The notes below the pieces were generated by a model. That model was not told where the DNA came from. It searched no databases and saw only the letters and a list, made by a program, of their open reading frames with translations. A program made the position numbers and the translations under genes. This document shows, one piece after another, positions 22,065-33,243 of a stretch of 64,000 nucleotides of DNA (positions within the stretch are counted from its first letter, which is position 1; every line of letters begins with the position of its first letter). Source of the stretch: Sporothrix humicola. Lineage: Eukaryota; Ascomycota; Sordariomycetes; Ophiostomatales; Ophiostomataceae. Location of the stretch: contig WNYE01000051.1 of assembly GCA_021396245.1 (NCBI GenBank), forward strand, positions 192,701 to 256,700, given 5' to 3'.

Positions 22065-22592
22065 CTACAGCCCGCAGTACCCCGAATTGCAGTCGAGACC
22101 GGTCGACGTGTGGCAGCACACGGCTCCGCCGGCACAGAAGCACGCCAGCTTGGCATTGCTGGCGTGGTTAAAGTGCATCCGGAGGCGGTCGGTCGATTTT
22201 GTGGAGGTCGATGTCGATTTGGAGGGGGCAAGCGGCGGTACGGCACCGGTCAGGGCCTTTCTCCAGGGCGTCATCCAGGCCGGCAAGGACGGCAGAGACA
22301 GACCGCCGTAGTGCTTGCTGTGTTTCCGTGCGCCCGGCTTGGGCGCCTTGACGACGTACGGCAGCTGGAAGGCCTTGGGCCGCTCGTTGGGCTGAGTGTG
22401 TGTTGAGAGGGGGGTCGCGGTCGTGTGGCCGACGTCTGGCGCCGGTGGTGAAGAGGAAGATGAGTGGCCGTGCTTTCCCGGCCGATTCTGCTTTTCGCCG
22501 CCGAGCGGGCTCTGGAGATGTGCTGGTGCTGGTGCGGCGAGAGTGAGTGTTGCTGCCAGGACGGCCAGCAAGAGGTGGAAGAGGAGCTTCAT
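22065..22592 (-). CDS. small secreted cysteine-rich protein
   Basis: A 175-residue protein with a clear signal peptide (MKLLFHLLLAVLAATLTLAA, cleavage probably near residue 20 before PAPAHL). The middle is Ser/Pro/His/Lys-rich and probably disordered. All six cysteines lie in the last 25 residues: C151, C153, C159-C160, C168 and C173, spaced C-x-C-x5-CC-x7-C-x4-C, enough for three disulfides in a mini-domain ending GYCGL. I do not recognise a named family. The architecture (signal, flexible pro-like region, compact Cys knot at the end) is that of effector or antimicrobial candidates, or of a precursor cut to release the C-terminal peptide; that is inference. A basic pair at residues 93-94 (RK) could serve processing. 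The ATG lies at 22590-22592, with about 1.8 kb of empty sequence upstream. Confidence 0.7.
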   Translation of the reverse strand: MKLLFHLLLAVLAATLTLAAPAPAHLQSPLGGEKQNRPGKHGHSSSSSPPAPDVGHTTATPLSTHTQPNERPKAFQLPYVVKAPKPGARKHSKHYGGLSLPSLPAWMTPWRKALTGAVPPLAPSKSTSTSTKSTDRLRMHFNHASNAKLACFCAGGAVCCHTSTGLDCNSGYCGL

Positions 22593-24418
22593 GATGGATG
22601 TGTGAAGATAGATGTTGTTGTCTCTGTTGTCGAGAGATAAGGTCGGTTTGCGTGACTGTGTCGTGGACGAAATATAAACAGAAGGAGAGACAAGGCGGTC
22701 GGTGAGGAAGGCGCGTTGGGCGAGTCAAATATCTCGTCGATTCACAAGAATAAAACCTGGGGAATCGAATATGGAATATGGGGTACTGGTGGCCGACGTG
22801 GTTTGCAGTTTTTTGTGTGCAGTGTCGTGTATCTGTGTGTTTGTGTGTGACAAAACGAGGGAGATCGAGGCAGACGCAATTTCAATTAAACAGCTACGCT
22901 TTCACACCTTGAAAGAGCTGGAAAATTGGTCGAGGTGAAGCTGGCAATGTAAGTCGAGATCGATAGCTCTGTTCGTTTGTAGATGTATCTCGACTGAGCA
23001 AAAAAGAAGGAATTGAGCCGCAAGACAAGGGGGGGACAAAAACATACAACGAAGAAAGGAGAGGAAGACAAGCTCAACGGAGACACAAAAAACAAGACAG
23101 CGGGATCGGGTGTTGATATATTGGACAGAAGGAATGGGAACGCGAGACACAATGCACAAGAAAGGTAGAAGGCAGAAAGAAAATACACGATTGACAGCTT
23201 CGGAACGCGGGAGACGAGGGCAGATATTGCTTGGAGAAGAGTACAGAGATGGGGACAGACAGGTGTACAGAGTTCATTTACGCGGGAGCACAGGTACACG
23301 CGACGCCTTTTTTCTTTCTTTCTTTCTTTTGCTTCCCTTCTTTTTACCTTCTTACCCGGCACATCAGGGAAGAAACACAAAAGAGCAAAAGAGGAAAAGA
23401 GGAAAAGAGGATCGCGGGTCGAGGGTCGAGGCTGAAGACAGGAACAGTAAGCGGAAGTAGAGAGTAAAAGCGGGATACCGAAGCGGATGACGGGAATGGA
23501 ATATATGCGCCCATATATGTTCATATATGCTCATATAAATTGAGTGGAAATCAAATAGGGCATGATATGGCATCGGCTTTTGTCTTTATTGTGCAGTTTT
23601 TCTGCATGTATTCTGGCAGGTTTATTTATTTTTCTTGCCCGGTGCACATTCTTCCATATGACACCCACTTACACGGAGATTTTGTGGTCGGCACGTTGTA
23701 CAATGAGGTGGCGATATTCTAGAGTAGACAAGGCCAAAAAGCTGGACAGATGACAAGTTTGTGAGATGCGTGGGAATACAAAAGACAGGAAAGAAGACAA
23801 GTATTGTCGCCCATCAGAAAGTGACGGCACTCTGCCGGCAAAATACAAAACGTCAGACTTGTCTGTGTCGAGCACGCGGCTGGGCGGAGCTGGCGCGGCT
23901 CAATAGGGATTTAGCCACGGACGAGCAATGGAAAGGTGAGAAAATAAAGTGAAAAAAAAAGAAAAAGAAAAAGAAAATAAAGTAGACATCCACGAGATGG
24001 GATGAATGCTCGCCCAAGGATAAATGCTGTGTGATCTACTTTGCAGGCTGCGGGCATCCGTCGTCTGTATTTACCTGTAAATGGAGGCGTGACATTCTTT
24101 CTGGAAAGCTTCACTATCTCAAGATCCGAGAACAGCCTGTCTCTTTGTCGATCAGGGACCCTGCGTCGGCGAAAGAAAAGAAACCAAGACACGCGTAAGG
24201 CTGGCGCGGCGGATGTCCATGTTCTAGAATTCGAGATGTCGGTACCAGATAAGACATACAAACACAAGACATGGGATGATGATGATTAGAAAGACAAGAA
24301 AGAAAATAATCGCTATCATTGAAACTCCTGGCCGTCGAAACAGCCGCCATGTAAGAATATTATATGTACAGAATGTTGTAACGTAGAATATGAAGAATTC
24401 TCTATTCTTTTCTCCTCC
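22593..24418. other. intergenic region with low-complexity tracts
   Basis: 1.8 kb upstream of the secreted-protein gene. It holds a TTTC-type tract (about 23308-23330), an AT-rich tandem with repeated CATATATG units (about 23500-23540) and an A/G-rich AAAGAAAAAG tract (about 23951-23980). No gene is recognisable; minus-strand frames near 22886-23524 are compositionally biased. Confidence 0.45.
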
Positions 24419-26419
24419 TTAACTCCTCTCCCGCATGCCTTTTGTCCGCAGAGTCCATGTGGTGGCACCCTCGTCAAAGGGCAAGTGCAGAGTCGACGCC
24501 GGCGAGGACGCTACCGACGACGGCGCGGGCACGTTATTACCGATCGTCATTGTCGTGCTGGTCGTGTTGGTGGCGCGCGTTGTTGTCCGCGTCGTCGTCG
24601 GCAGCAGCCCGCGGTGTGTGACGACAGCCGCGTCTCTCCGTCCCTGTCCTGCAGTCTGCTTAAGAGAGCCCTCCACGTCGGCATTGTCCACACTCGCATT
24701 GCTGTGTCGCTGGATGTGGCCCTGCCAGAGCCCGCGCACGCCGCCCTTTTTGCGCTCCGGCAGGTCCTCGGTGCCGGCGCTGCAGACGTATAACAAATAC
24801 TGCAGGTTGGGCAGGGTGTGGCGGATGTCGACCACTTTGAGGCCCTGGGCGTGGCACAGCGTCTCAATGTTCTTGTTGAGCAAAAACCACGCGTAGTCGA
24901 ACCGGTACTGCGCGTTGAGCCCGCCGCGCGGCATGTAGAGAGGGAAGTCGCGCTGGGCGTCGGGAATGGACTTGCTGATGTCGTCCCGGATGACTGACCG
25001 CGAGCCGTAGGCCGTGATGCGGTACGGCAGAGCGACCCCCAGGAACGTCTGGAGGGAGTTCACCAAGACGGCCACAAACCCTAGGGCGGCCGACAGCGTG
25101 TCTTCGGCCCGCCCACCGCTACTCTTGTCGAGCATCGGACCGTACACGGTGTTGGGCAGCGGCATGCCGCAGATCTGGAAGGCCAGAGGCTCGTCGACGC
25201 CGCGCGCGGGCGAAATGTCGTAAATCCGAATCAAGTCCTCGCACACGCGCCGGCGCTGCCCGCGGATGTCGTCGCGCGTGCGCTGGGCCGTCGTGCGCGA
25301 AGCCGCCAGTTTGAGAGAGGCATGCTCGACATCGGCCGAGGCTTTCTGCTGGAGGTCGCGGCCGGCGGCAATGGCGGCCCTTCGTGTCTCGATCGACGCG
25401 GCCAGGTCGGCCCGTTTCTTGCGCGCCGCGTCGGTCAGCCGTCGGCGGTGGGCCAGCCCCTTAAGGGCGCGTCGTTGGCGGGCTTCGGCTTCGGGCAGCA
25501 GGAGGGCAGCCGCTTCGTCGCCCCCCGACCTGGCCGTCTCTTGTTCCTTTTCGAGTATTTGCTCAATTTGCTGGGCGAGCTTGTCCTGTGTGGCCAGGCA
25601 GTCCTGCAAGGAGTTCTCGAGGTTGGCGAGGCGCATGAGGGCGTTGTAGGAGGAGGTCGGGAGAGGCGGGACGCCCTGAAGGTTGCTGCGTGCGCCGCCG
25701 GCGGGCGAGACCAGCTTGTTATGCGGCGCACCAGCCATGTAGACGCCGTCCAGCAAATGGAAAACGAGAGCATTGGGCGGGAAGTGGATGTTTTGGAGAG
25801 TGCCGATGCACCCGAGAAACCGCAGGTCGACGTCGTCTTCGAGGAGGAGCGACCAGAAGGGAGTTGTAGAGGAGGAGGAGGGAGGTGTTGTCGAGGGTGC
25901 AGTCGGAGCTCTTCGTACCCAGACTTTGACGGTTAGTTGTGAAGATCGTGATAGTAGAGGATCCAGGTTGGCTAGGTCGAAGAAGCGAAAGTTGAAGTTG
26001 GTCGCCCGCTCTCCCACCTCGCTGACATATATTGGTTCGTCGGCGTCGTCGTCGTCACTTCCAGAGCTTGTATGTAACGAGAAGAAGGCGTCGGCCGTGC
26101 TGCTGTCCATGGCCTGTTCCAGAATGTGTTGTCGAGCGAGCGCATTCGCGCCTGACAAGGTCGCGCTGCGGTTTCGCGACGCCGATCCGTTAGACTCGGT
26201 CAAATCGTCACTCGACCGTGAGTGCTGCAGGGCCCTCCGTAGTGATGCGCGCTTCTTCTCCCGGTCCGCCGCCGAGGCGAGACTCGACGTGCCCACGCTC
26301 GCATCGTCGATGCTATACTTGCGCGACTGTGTAAACGTCAAGTTGCGCAGGTAGATGCCGCGCAAGTGGCGCAGCTTGCGGTTCTGCGGCAGGAGGAACG
26401 CCGGCTGGGGGGGCGTCAT
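24419..26419 (-). CDS. VPS38: Vps38/UVRAG-like subunit of the class III PI3-kinase complex
   Basis: Subunit of the Vps34-Vps15-Atg6 lipid-kinase complex II that makes PI3P for endosomal sorting. The protein is 666 residues from the ATG at 26417-26419 (MTPPQPAFLLPQNRKLRHLRGI); the frame is open a few codons further, but only to a non-ATG codon. Segments in order: the conserved fungal N-terminal block LPQNRKLRHLRGIYLRNLTF; a C2-like region (about 120-230); a long charged coiled coil (about 260-390); and the conserved UVRAG/Atg14-type C-terminal fold (about 390-560) with RVCEDLIRIYDISP, LPYRITAYGSRS, RFDYAWFLLNKNIETL and LPNLQYLLYV. A disordered Thr-rich tail follows. Atg14 shares the C-terminal fold, but the length and N-terminal block favour Vps38/UVRAG. 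Confidence 0.85.
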   Translation of the reverse strand: MTPPQPAFLLPQNRKLRHLRGIYLRNLTFTQSRKYSIDDASVGTSSLASAADREKKRASLRRALQHSRSSDDLTESNGSASRNRSATLSGANALARQHILEQAMDSSTADAFFSLHTSSGSDDDDADEPIYVSEVGERATNFNFRFFDLANLDPLLSRSSQLTVKVWVRRAPTAPSTTPPSSSSTTPFWSLLLEDDVDLRFLGCIGTLQNIHFPPNALVFHLLDGVYMAGAPHNKLVSPAGGARSNLQGVPPLPTSSYNALMRLANLENSLQDCLATQDKLAQQIEQILEKEQETARSGGDEAAALLLPEAEARQRRALKGLAHRRRLTDAARKKRADLAASIETRRAAIAAGRDLQQKASADVEHASLKLAASRTTAQRTRDDIRGQRRRVCEDLIRIYDISPARGVDEPLAFQICGMPLPNTVYGPMLDKSSGGRAEDTLSAALGFVAVLVNSLQTFLGVALPYRITAYGSRSVIRDDISKSIPDAQRDFPLYMPRGGLNAQYRFDYAWFLLNKNIETLCHAQGLKVVDIRHTLPNLQYLLYVCSAGTEDLPERKKGGVRGLWQGHIQRHSNASVDNADVEGSLKQTAGQGRRDAAVVTHRGLLPTTTRTTTRATNTTSTTMTIGNNVPAPSSVASSPASTLHLPFDEGATTWTLRTKGMRERS

Positions 26420-27174
26420 TGCGGGGGAGGGAGACCTCGAGGTCAATGTCGACGTCGATTACGAGAAGGGGGTTTGCGACTCTCGAGTCGATGGGCGGGG
26501 ACGGCACGCCGCGGCGTGGCCCATGTCCCGAGAGCAATTGGACGGACAAGTCGTTGGAAGTAGCTGGTAAAGTGTAGTAGATGTTGGATTCGAGCTTCGT
26601 TGGCGTTGTTGGTCTAGAAATGCTCGTGCAGCTTCGTCAACGTGGTGGTGGTGGAGATGCAACGGCCGCGACGGAATGTTTGGGAAACCTGAACCTGAAC
26701 TGCAACTGCACTTCATGTGTGCTGTCGTCAGCGGCAGCAGTTGGCGAGTTAGCGTGCCCCGAGCTCTTGATTACAGAGGGTGGGGACCTGCCATTTCTGT
26801 GACACCTCAAGACTCCTGCCATGTGGGGTCACGTGGAGCTAACATTTAAATAGCAACAAATCAGCGTCATACTCAGGGGAAGCTCCAGGACTAAACAACA
26901 ACAAAACTTCGCAACGCTGAGAAAATGGACATTTACATCTTGATCTCTCGAATGGGCTGTTTATTATCACACGCATTATATTTGCATATTAGAATCGACT
27001 CGCATCTCACCGCTGGTATCATCGGTCACGCGGGCACGCATCAACATCCCCTCAGTCGGCCATTACCATTTGACAAAGGAAACGACTGAACATCCGAAAG
27101 AAGCATCTCACTTTCACCAACGTCACAGACTATGGTACTATCACACTTCTCCCACGTACCATCTCCACCCTCAC
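26420..27174. other. intergenic region between VPS38 and PTR2
   Basis: 755 bp between the start of VPS38 and the 3' end of the PTR2 gene, both on the minus strand. It should hold the VPS38 promoter and the PTR2 3' UTR. Nothing else seen. Confidence 0.45.
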
Positions 27175-29149
27175 CTACGCCTTCTCGTCCTCCGCCAGGG
27201 TCGCTTGGTGAGGCGCGCCGAGTGGTGCACCCGCCAGGTTTTGTTCGAGGAGATAGATCTCGTTGTCAATATGGCGATGGCGGAAGTAGAAGATGGCGGT
27301 CTGGGCAAAGAGGGCAATGGCCGGGCCGGCCCAGACCCAGATGAGGTGCGGGTCGATGATGGCGGGAATCAGGATCTCGCCGAGGGCGCTCGACAGGGCG
27401 TTTGTGAACAGGAACATGGCCATGACGACCGACTTGAGCTGTGGCGGCGCGCGGACATAGGCCATTTCATAGGCGGTGACGTTGCAAAAGAGCTCCGAGA
27501 TGGCGCCGAGCGCGACATTGGGGACCTGCCACCAGATGGAGATGGGCGAGACGGCGCCGTTGTCGCACGTGCTGGCCTGGTAGCCGCAGGGGGACGTCTC
27601 GTACACCTTCCACTGGACGATGGCGCCAAGGATGCCGGAGAGGGCGGCCAGCAAAAAGCCAATGGTCATTCTCTTGATGGGTCCAAAGCGGATGCCAAAG
27701 TGCGAGAGCAGCGGGTAGAAGCCATACGTGAGGACGGGCGTGGCGGCGATGATGATCACAGGATTCAGGTTGGTCAACAAGTCGTTGGGCGCGCCGTTGC
27801 TGGTCATGGCGGCGCCCTGGTTGTTGGCGAGCGAGCCGACGCCGCCATCATTAATATTGTACAGCGGAAAGTACAAGAAGACGACACAGGCCTCAAACGT
27901 GCGCTGGACATCGACGACACTGCGCTCGTTCCAGCTCACACGGATACCACGGGCGGCGAGCTTGTGCGGCTTGGCGGCATCCCAGAAATCCTTGCGCCAG
28001 ACGGCACCCTTGTTGTGCTTGACCGCTGTGAAAGCGATCTTCAAGAAGTTGGACAGCTCGGAGCCGGACCCGCCGCTGCCCTTTTGCCGCTGCACAAGTT
28101 TCTTGCGGATGATCAGAAGGAGGACTGGAAGAAGAAAGTAGACGATGCCCGGCAGCAGGAACGAAATCCAGAAGCCAATGTATTTCTCCGTGTACGTCGT
28201 GGCAATCGCAAAGAAGGAGCCAATGTTGATCATGGCATAGAAAATCAGCAGGATGCGCTGGATCGTGAGTTCGGGGCCGACAATCTGCTTCTCGCCCGAC
28301 GGCAGCGTCTGCACGTAGTCGTGCTGGTGCTGGTACTGGTCGATCAGGAGGGGGGCCACGTTCGGCTTGAAGATGCCGGCGCCCGTCGACAGCAAGAGGA
28401 GCGAAATAATGAACGGGGCCACGCCCTTGCCGGCCTTGAGGACCGCCGGCGCCGCACCGCCAATCATGATAATGTGTGCCACGCCGCCAATGATCACGCC
28501 CAACATGATCGTCTTGAACCGCCCAATCTTGACATCGGCAATCCACGCGCCGAGAATGGGAAAGACGTACGCCAAGAACGTGAAGAGAAGGCCAAACGCC
28601 GACGCAAACTGCAGGCCCATGCCCAGCGCGCCCGCATGCTCTTGCTTGTGGCCCTTGGGAATCGCGCCGCTGCCGTTGCCGCCCTCGGGCAGCGGGAACT
28701 GCATAAAGTTGCTAAAGACCGTGCTGGCGCCAAAGTACGACGCCCGCTCCGACAGCTCGGCCACGCACAAAACGTACGCCACCAGCGGGATCTTACCGGC
28801 CACGCGCGTCAGAGTGCGCTGCTCCTCTTCGGTCGGCACGGGGTACTCGGCGCTACCCTGAGGCAAGAAATCGCTGGCCGACTTGTCCGTCGTAGAGTCG
28901 GCCTTTTCCCCTTCCTTTTCGTCGTCGCGGATCGAAGGAGGAGCTCCGTGAGCCTTGTCGGCCGCCGTCTTCTCGGCAAGGCCAACCTCTTCGGACTCGA
29001 TGGGTGCCACGCCCGACAGGACTTGAGCCACGCCATGTTCTTTCGTGGGCCCAGCGGCCACGGCCTCAATGTTGGCGTCTAAGATGTTAGTAGGAGATAT
29101 GAGAGAGGGGTAGTGTGAGCAGATAAAGCGAGACGAGTGTCTTACCCAT
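27175..29149 (-). CDS. PTR2: PTR2-type di/tripeptide transporter (POT family)
   Basis: Proton-coupled oligopeptide uptake at the plasma membrane. Two exons: a 4-nt first exon ATGG (29146-29149), an intron 29079-29145 (GTAAGA...CTAACATCTTAG, 67 nt, branch point CTAAC), then 27175-29078. The joined protein begins MDANIEAVAAGPTKEHG and has 635 residues. Without that intron the long frame would have only a GTG start. Hallmarks: ELSERASYFG (about 109-118), the proton-coupling ExxER motif; GAWIADVKIGRFK (178-190); and GAGIFKPNVAPL (about 235-246), the PTR signature. An extended extracellular loop follows near 420-470, as in fungal Ptr2. About 12 helices are evident. A 670-codon open frame on the opposite strand spans the whole gene and is a shadow. 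Confidence 0.93.
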
Positions 29150-31249
29150 TGTTCAAGTGTCGACGTTGATTGTTGACGTCTGAATTGGTCACTTCCAAAG
29201 CAAACAGGTCTCGGTCAACAGTAGGTGCGAGCCTTGCAGCGCTGGTGATATAAATGACTGAGAAACACAACGAAATAAAAGAGGGGACAAGAGACGGGTT
29301 CGTGAGGGAAATAGGACACGGCTGGAGAGTGGATATCTCTTGCCGGAGAAACAACAGCAGCGAGTACGACCACGCACGCAAGACCCAAATATCGACGGGG
29401 ACACGGCCGGTAGATTGATATGCGTGGACAGGTCTCACAGTCCTCCCAATTGTCACGTATCTCTCTTGGTTGATATGAGCTGTGAGGATGAGATGAGGAT
29501 GCACAGACGGGGCGGTACAGGAGATGGCACTGAACACAACCAATTTATCCAGGCGGGCTTCTTGTTTATTATATTCGCCGCCACACACATATCACCCATC
29601 TATTGCCATCTACTTCTTTATCAATCCTACATCGTCCCCTCTTTCCAATCCTCGCAATCCTCCCTCTTGCATTCCGCGCATTCGATCCCGGCCTCGTCAA
29701 TATATATGGCACATGGTCTTCCGCGGGAGAGATAACACTCCTGAAGCTACTTAAGCTACTTACCGGCACTGGACCACTGGACCTGGAAACGCAATCCTCT
29801 CTTTGGCTGCTCTCTCCGATAGCCATATACCCGGATTAGGTGCTATTCTGCCCGTTGGAAACAGTGAGTATTTACCTGCCACAAGAACACTGTGAATGTC
29901 GACATATCTGGATGTTGTTTGTCGATCCGGGACAATTGTGTGCAAAGACACTTATTCTCTACCACCTTGGCGCTCTCGATGCTTGATGCAAACAAGCATT
30001 CCCTTACACCGCATTGGCTAGAGCCATCTGATTATAAGGATGATCCACAGCCAGTCGTCTCCCCATAGCGGCTTGGCCTTCTTGTCTCCTGTGTAATTCT
30101 CCTTTTTTGTGCATTCTGCTTGCCCAATTTTTTGCCGCTTATCATGGAGCACTGGTCGAACTGGTCGTATTGGATTCTTGTTACTTTGCCGTTAACCGTT
30201 GGTTGTCGTTCCTCCTTCCCAATCGGGCTACCACCAGTGCCCATCTCCAACATCAACCAACGTCGCGTTTCCTTCTCAGGGCGGCACAAGCACACGGACT
30301 AGAGACAACAGAGACCCAAACACAAGCTCACTCGTGATTTGGACTGTCAACCGTCGTGTCGCATCAAGACTTCGACGCGCAGATACGACCACGGCCACTT
30401 CAAATGTGGCAGGTCAAATGCGTAACGATCCGTACAGACGCAGAAGAGAGAACGACGGTTGATTTTATTCACGTTCTTTTGTTCTCGGTTTTAGTCTTTC
30501 ACTCTCTTCTTTTCCACCTTCTCTTTTGAGACGGACGTATTTGTCGTGTCCCGTTTTGGTACAGAGGACTACTGCAAGACAATCTCGGGATCGACACCGT
30601 GCCGCAACCTTGCCTCTTGAGCGAGGAAGACTGAGAAATACTCTATGCGTGGTAGTCCGTTGGAGACCGGATACGAACATCGTCTCCGTCGCTGTGGGGA
30701 AATCGCCATTGCAGCGCGATATCGCACAAGATGCGTTGTAGTAGAGTCTAATCACGGCAAGCATGATCGCCACGAGTCTATTCTCCATTTGACAGGGGTA
30801 TAAAGTCGACTGCGATGAGATGGCATTTTCACAAAAGTAGGCTGCAAGAATCACCTTCAGCAGGGAAATGTTAAAACCCGATGTCGAATTATAGTCCGCC
30901 GGGAGGAATACATCCGTGAGAAACAAGGGCGCTAAGCATTTACGAGTATGCAAGATGGAGAGATAAAATGAAAAAGAGGGGGCAAGGAGGGGAGAGATAC
31001 AGATCAGTGGTTCGGACCGAAGATACGTGCAAGGAAGGTGAAGAGCAACTAGGAAAGGAAAGTCACAGGATGGGGAACATGGTGCAGCATGGTGCAGCAT
31101 AACTGCGACGTAACGATGCGGCCTAACACGGGATTCATGGGAGGGGAGAAGCAATTCCCGTCTCTTTTGCCTTCATTTTATCGAATACAGAGGAAATGCG
31201 ATACAACACTAAGGCACGACCAAAGAACCCGCATGTACGACGTACACGC
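29150..31249. other. long intergenic region upstream of PTR2
   Basis: 2.1 kb between the PTR2 start and the 3' end of the APH-type kinase gene. A 229-codon minus-strand frame at 30465-31154 exists, but its composition is erratic and I do not believe it is a gene. Nothing else is recognisable. Confidence 0.4.
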
Positions 31250-32602
31250 TCACTCACCCAAGAGTTGCGTCAGACCTTTGTCATCAGCATACCTTTCGAG
31301 AGCCATCTCTTTCCACGCATCCCGGTCGAGATCATCGTCGACCCTCGCCGTCTTCCGCAGACGTTGAAACAGCCCGACAAACCCGTCCCAGTCGTTCTCG
31401 AGGCCGTTTCCGCAGCAAAACGCAAAGAAGTGTAACACACGGCCAGTCCGGATGTGGTGGGCCAGATCGGGGCGGTCTTTTCCCTCCAAAAGATCGGCAA
31501 ATACGGCCTCGGCGGTGGAGATGTGAGTGATGCCGCGGTAAAAGTCGCCAACGTCAAACAGCATAATGGGCGAGTTGAAAGCAATGGCTGCCGGAGCGGT
31601 GTGTGCCCATTCCCAGTCGATGACCCCGGTGAGGCGGAAGTCTTCGTCTACCAAGAGGTGGTCGCCCTTGTCGTCGGCGTGCTTGATATAAAAGACGTCG
31701 TCGGTTGGTAGGATTTTCGGCGCCAGCTCTCGAAGGAAAAGATGCACTAAGTATGCATCGATCCTCTTGACAGTATAGGCCTCGCCAGTGAGGATACGGT
31801 CCAGGGTGAGGGAGATCTCTGTCAAGTAGTACTCGACAGCAGTTGAGAAGGGGCCGTTCTGCGATAGTCTGTTGCCGTCGACATCCATAAAGGACTCGCG
31901 TGCAATGGGACCGACTTTCCCATCGGCGGTCAAAGATCCTATCTTGTCAAAAGGATGCTTTGACAGCTCGATAAACACGTCTGCTAGTCCGTCTATGACA
32001 GTTCTGCGCTGTTCAGCGTCGTTTGGCCAGCGCAGAGACCGCCCCGGCAGCTTCTCCATCAAGATGTAGCCGACGCCGACACTGTTCTCTGGGTCGCCAG
32101 AGAGAGCATGGTAATAGACTTTTGGCGTGCGGGCAAGGGGAATCTTGTCGGCCAGTAACTGGAGTGTGGCCACCTCGCTCTCGATGATATAGTTGCCCAC
32201 AGCCCTCAGGGGCGACGTCGTGTTGTCCCTCCGAAAGCGGGCGATCCAGACAACGCCATCTTCGAACGGGGCGTCGACGTGATAGTTCATACCGCCCATG
32301 ACACTGCTATTGCGGCCGTTGAACACCAAGGTGGGAATCGTGCAGGGAATGCCGCCGCGAAGTTGACTCGCCCGGTCAGCAAGTGCCTCTGTGTTGATTT
32401 TCGACAAGAGACCTTGCAGCTCCTGCCGCTCAACTTCCACATACGCCTCGTCATAGGCATCGCTGTCGTTCCAGACGGGACAGCCGTGAGCCGGCTTTCG
32501 AACGTGCACAATACAGAGATGCTGCCCGCAGAGGACGCAGTCGCCGACATTGCGCATGGCCGGCCGCGTGCAGTCTTTTTCGGAGCACGTCCAGAGTGGC
32601 AT
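31250..32602 (-). CDS. AN1-like zinc finger fused to an APH-fold phosphotransferase
   Basis: A 450-residue protein from the ATG at 32600-32602 (MPLWTCSEKDC); the frame is open 84 codons further upstream but without a credible start. The N-terminus reads C6-x4-C11-x10-C22-x2-C25-x4-C30-x2-H33-x5-H39-x-C41, close to the AN1 zinc-finger pattern. The rest is the aminoglycoside-phosphotransferase-like fold common in fungi: a hinge VGYILMEKLPGRSL, a catalytic loop FYIKHADDKGDHLLVD (H308, D310) and the metal-binding IDWEW (D329). The usual catalytic-loop Asn is replaced by His in KGDHL, a variant I recall from other fungal members. The substrate is unknown; the fold is shared with choline, homoserine and fructosamine kinases. 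It is divergent from the protein kinase gene. Confidence 0.75.
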   Translation of the reverse strand: MPLWTCSEKDCTRPAMRNVGDCVLCGQHLCIVHVRKPAHGCPVWNDSDAYDEAYVEVERQELQGLLSKINTEALADRASQLRGGIPCTIPTLVFNGRNSSVMGGMNYHVDAPFEDGVVWIARFRRDNTTSPLRAVGNYIIESEVATLQLLADKIPLARTPKVYYHALSGDPENSVGVGYILMEKLPGRSLRWPNDAEQRRTVIDGLADVFIELSKHPFDKIGSLTADGKVGPIARESFMDVDGNRLSQNGPFSTAVEYYLTEISLTLDRILTGEAYTVKRIDAYLVHLFLRELAPKILPTDDVFYIKHADDKGDHLLVDEDFRLTGVIDWEWAHTAPAAIAFNSPIMLFDVGDFYRGITHISTAEAVFADLLEGKDRPDLAHHIRTGRVLHFFAFCCGNGLENDWDGFVGLFQRLRKTARVDDDLDRDAWKEMALERYADDKGLTQLLGE

Positions 32603-33243
32603 ACTGGCGGGTGGTCGGCAAGAGGATAATTTCAAAATTGGGAGAAAGTAAACACTCTTGTGTAGGAGGATAGGCGGTGGGGCATCAACTGAAGCACTGG
32701 CGCAGCAGGCAGCAGAGCCGCAAAGTTTAAAGTCACAGGCAGCACTCCACACTCCACACGCAACCCCACAAACGTGCATCACGACGCATGTCGGTGGATT
32801 CACAAACTCCACGAGCCAAAAAAAAATCGACAAAAAATCATAAAAGTTCGACAAAAACGTACAGCAGCGGGTATTCGCTGGTCGTCACCGACCCAACTAC
32901 TAATCAGCCGATTACTGGTTTGACTAGGGGAGAGCGGACGGGATCCCGTATTTTCCAGTATCTATGGCCGTACGTGGAAGGAGCGGTGCGTAGGAGGGTT
33001 GATATGCTAGAGACAGTGAGACAGTGAGACAGTGAGACAGTGTACTGTGGACTCGGGATGGGGAGCGTGAAAACTCTCGACCGCACTTTAAAACGTACGC
33101 TTAAAAATGCTTGAAAGATACTTAAGAAATGCTCTCAAAGTATTGAAATAAGCTATTAAACCTGTGATAAATCATTGACGTCGAAAGAGGGCCAAAAAGG
33201 ATGAAGTAAACACAACCGTTCTAAGGACTGACTCTGTTGTTTG
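32603..33243. promoter_or_regulatory. divergent promoter, APH-type kinase / protein kinase
   Basis: A 0.64-kb spacer between two divergent kinase-fold genes. It contains four copies of an 8-bp GACAGTGA unit (33012-33042) and then an A/T-rich stretch before the plus-strand start. No other motif could be assigned. Confidence 0.45.
33011..33042. repeat. 8-bp tandem repeat (GACAGTGA)n
   Basis: Four perfect consecutive GACAGTGA-type units, in the divergent promoter between the two kinase-fold genes. Confidence 0.9.

Noticed and set aside
27070..29082. 670-codon plus-strand open frame
   Set aside because: It lies exactly opposite the PTR2 gene, is full of Gly/Asp/Arg/Val as expected from antisense reading of a GC-rich gene, and resembles no family.
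30465..31154. 229-codon minus-strand frame upstream of PTR2
   Set aside because: Erratic composition, no conserved motif, no intron logic; likely chance.
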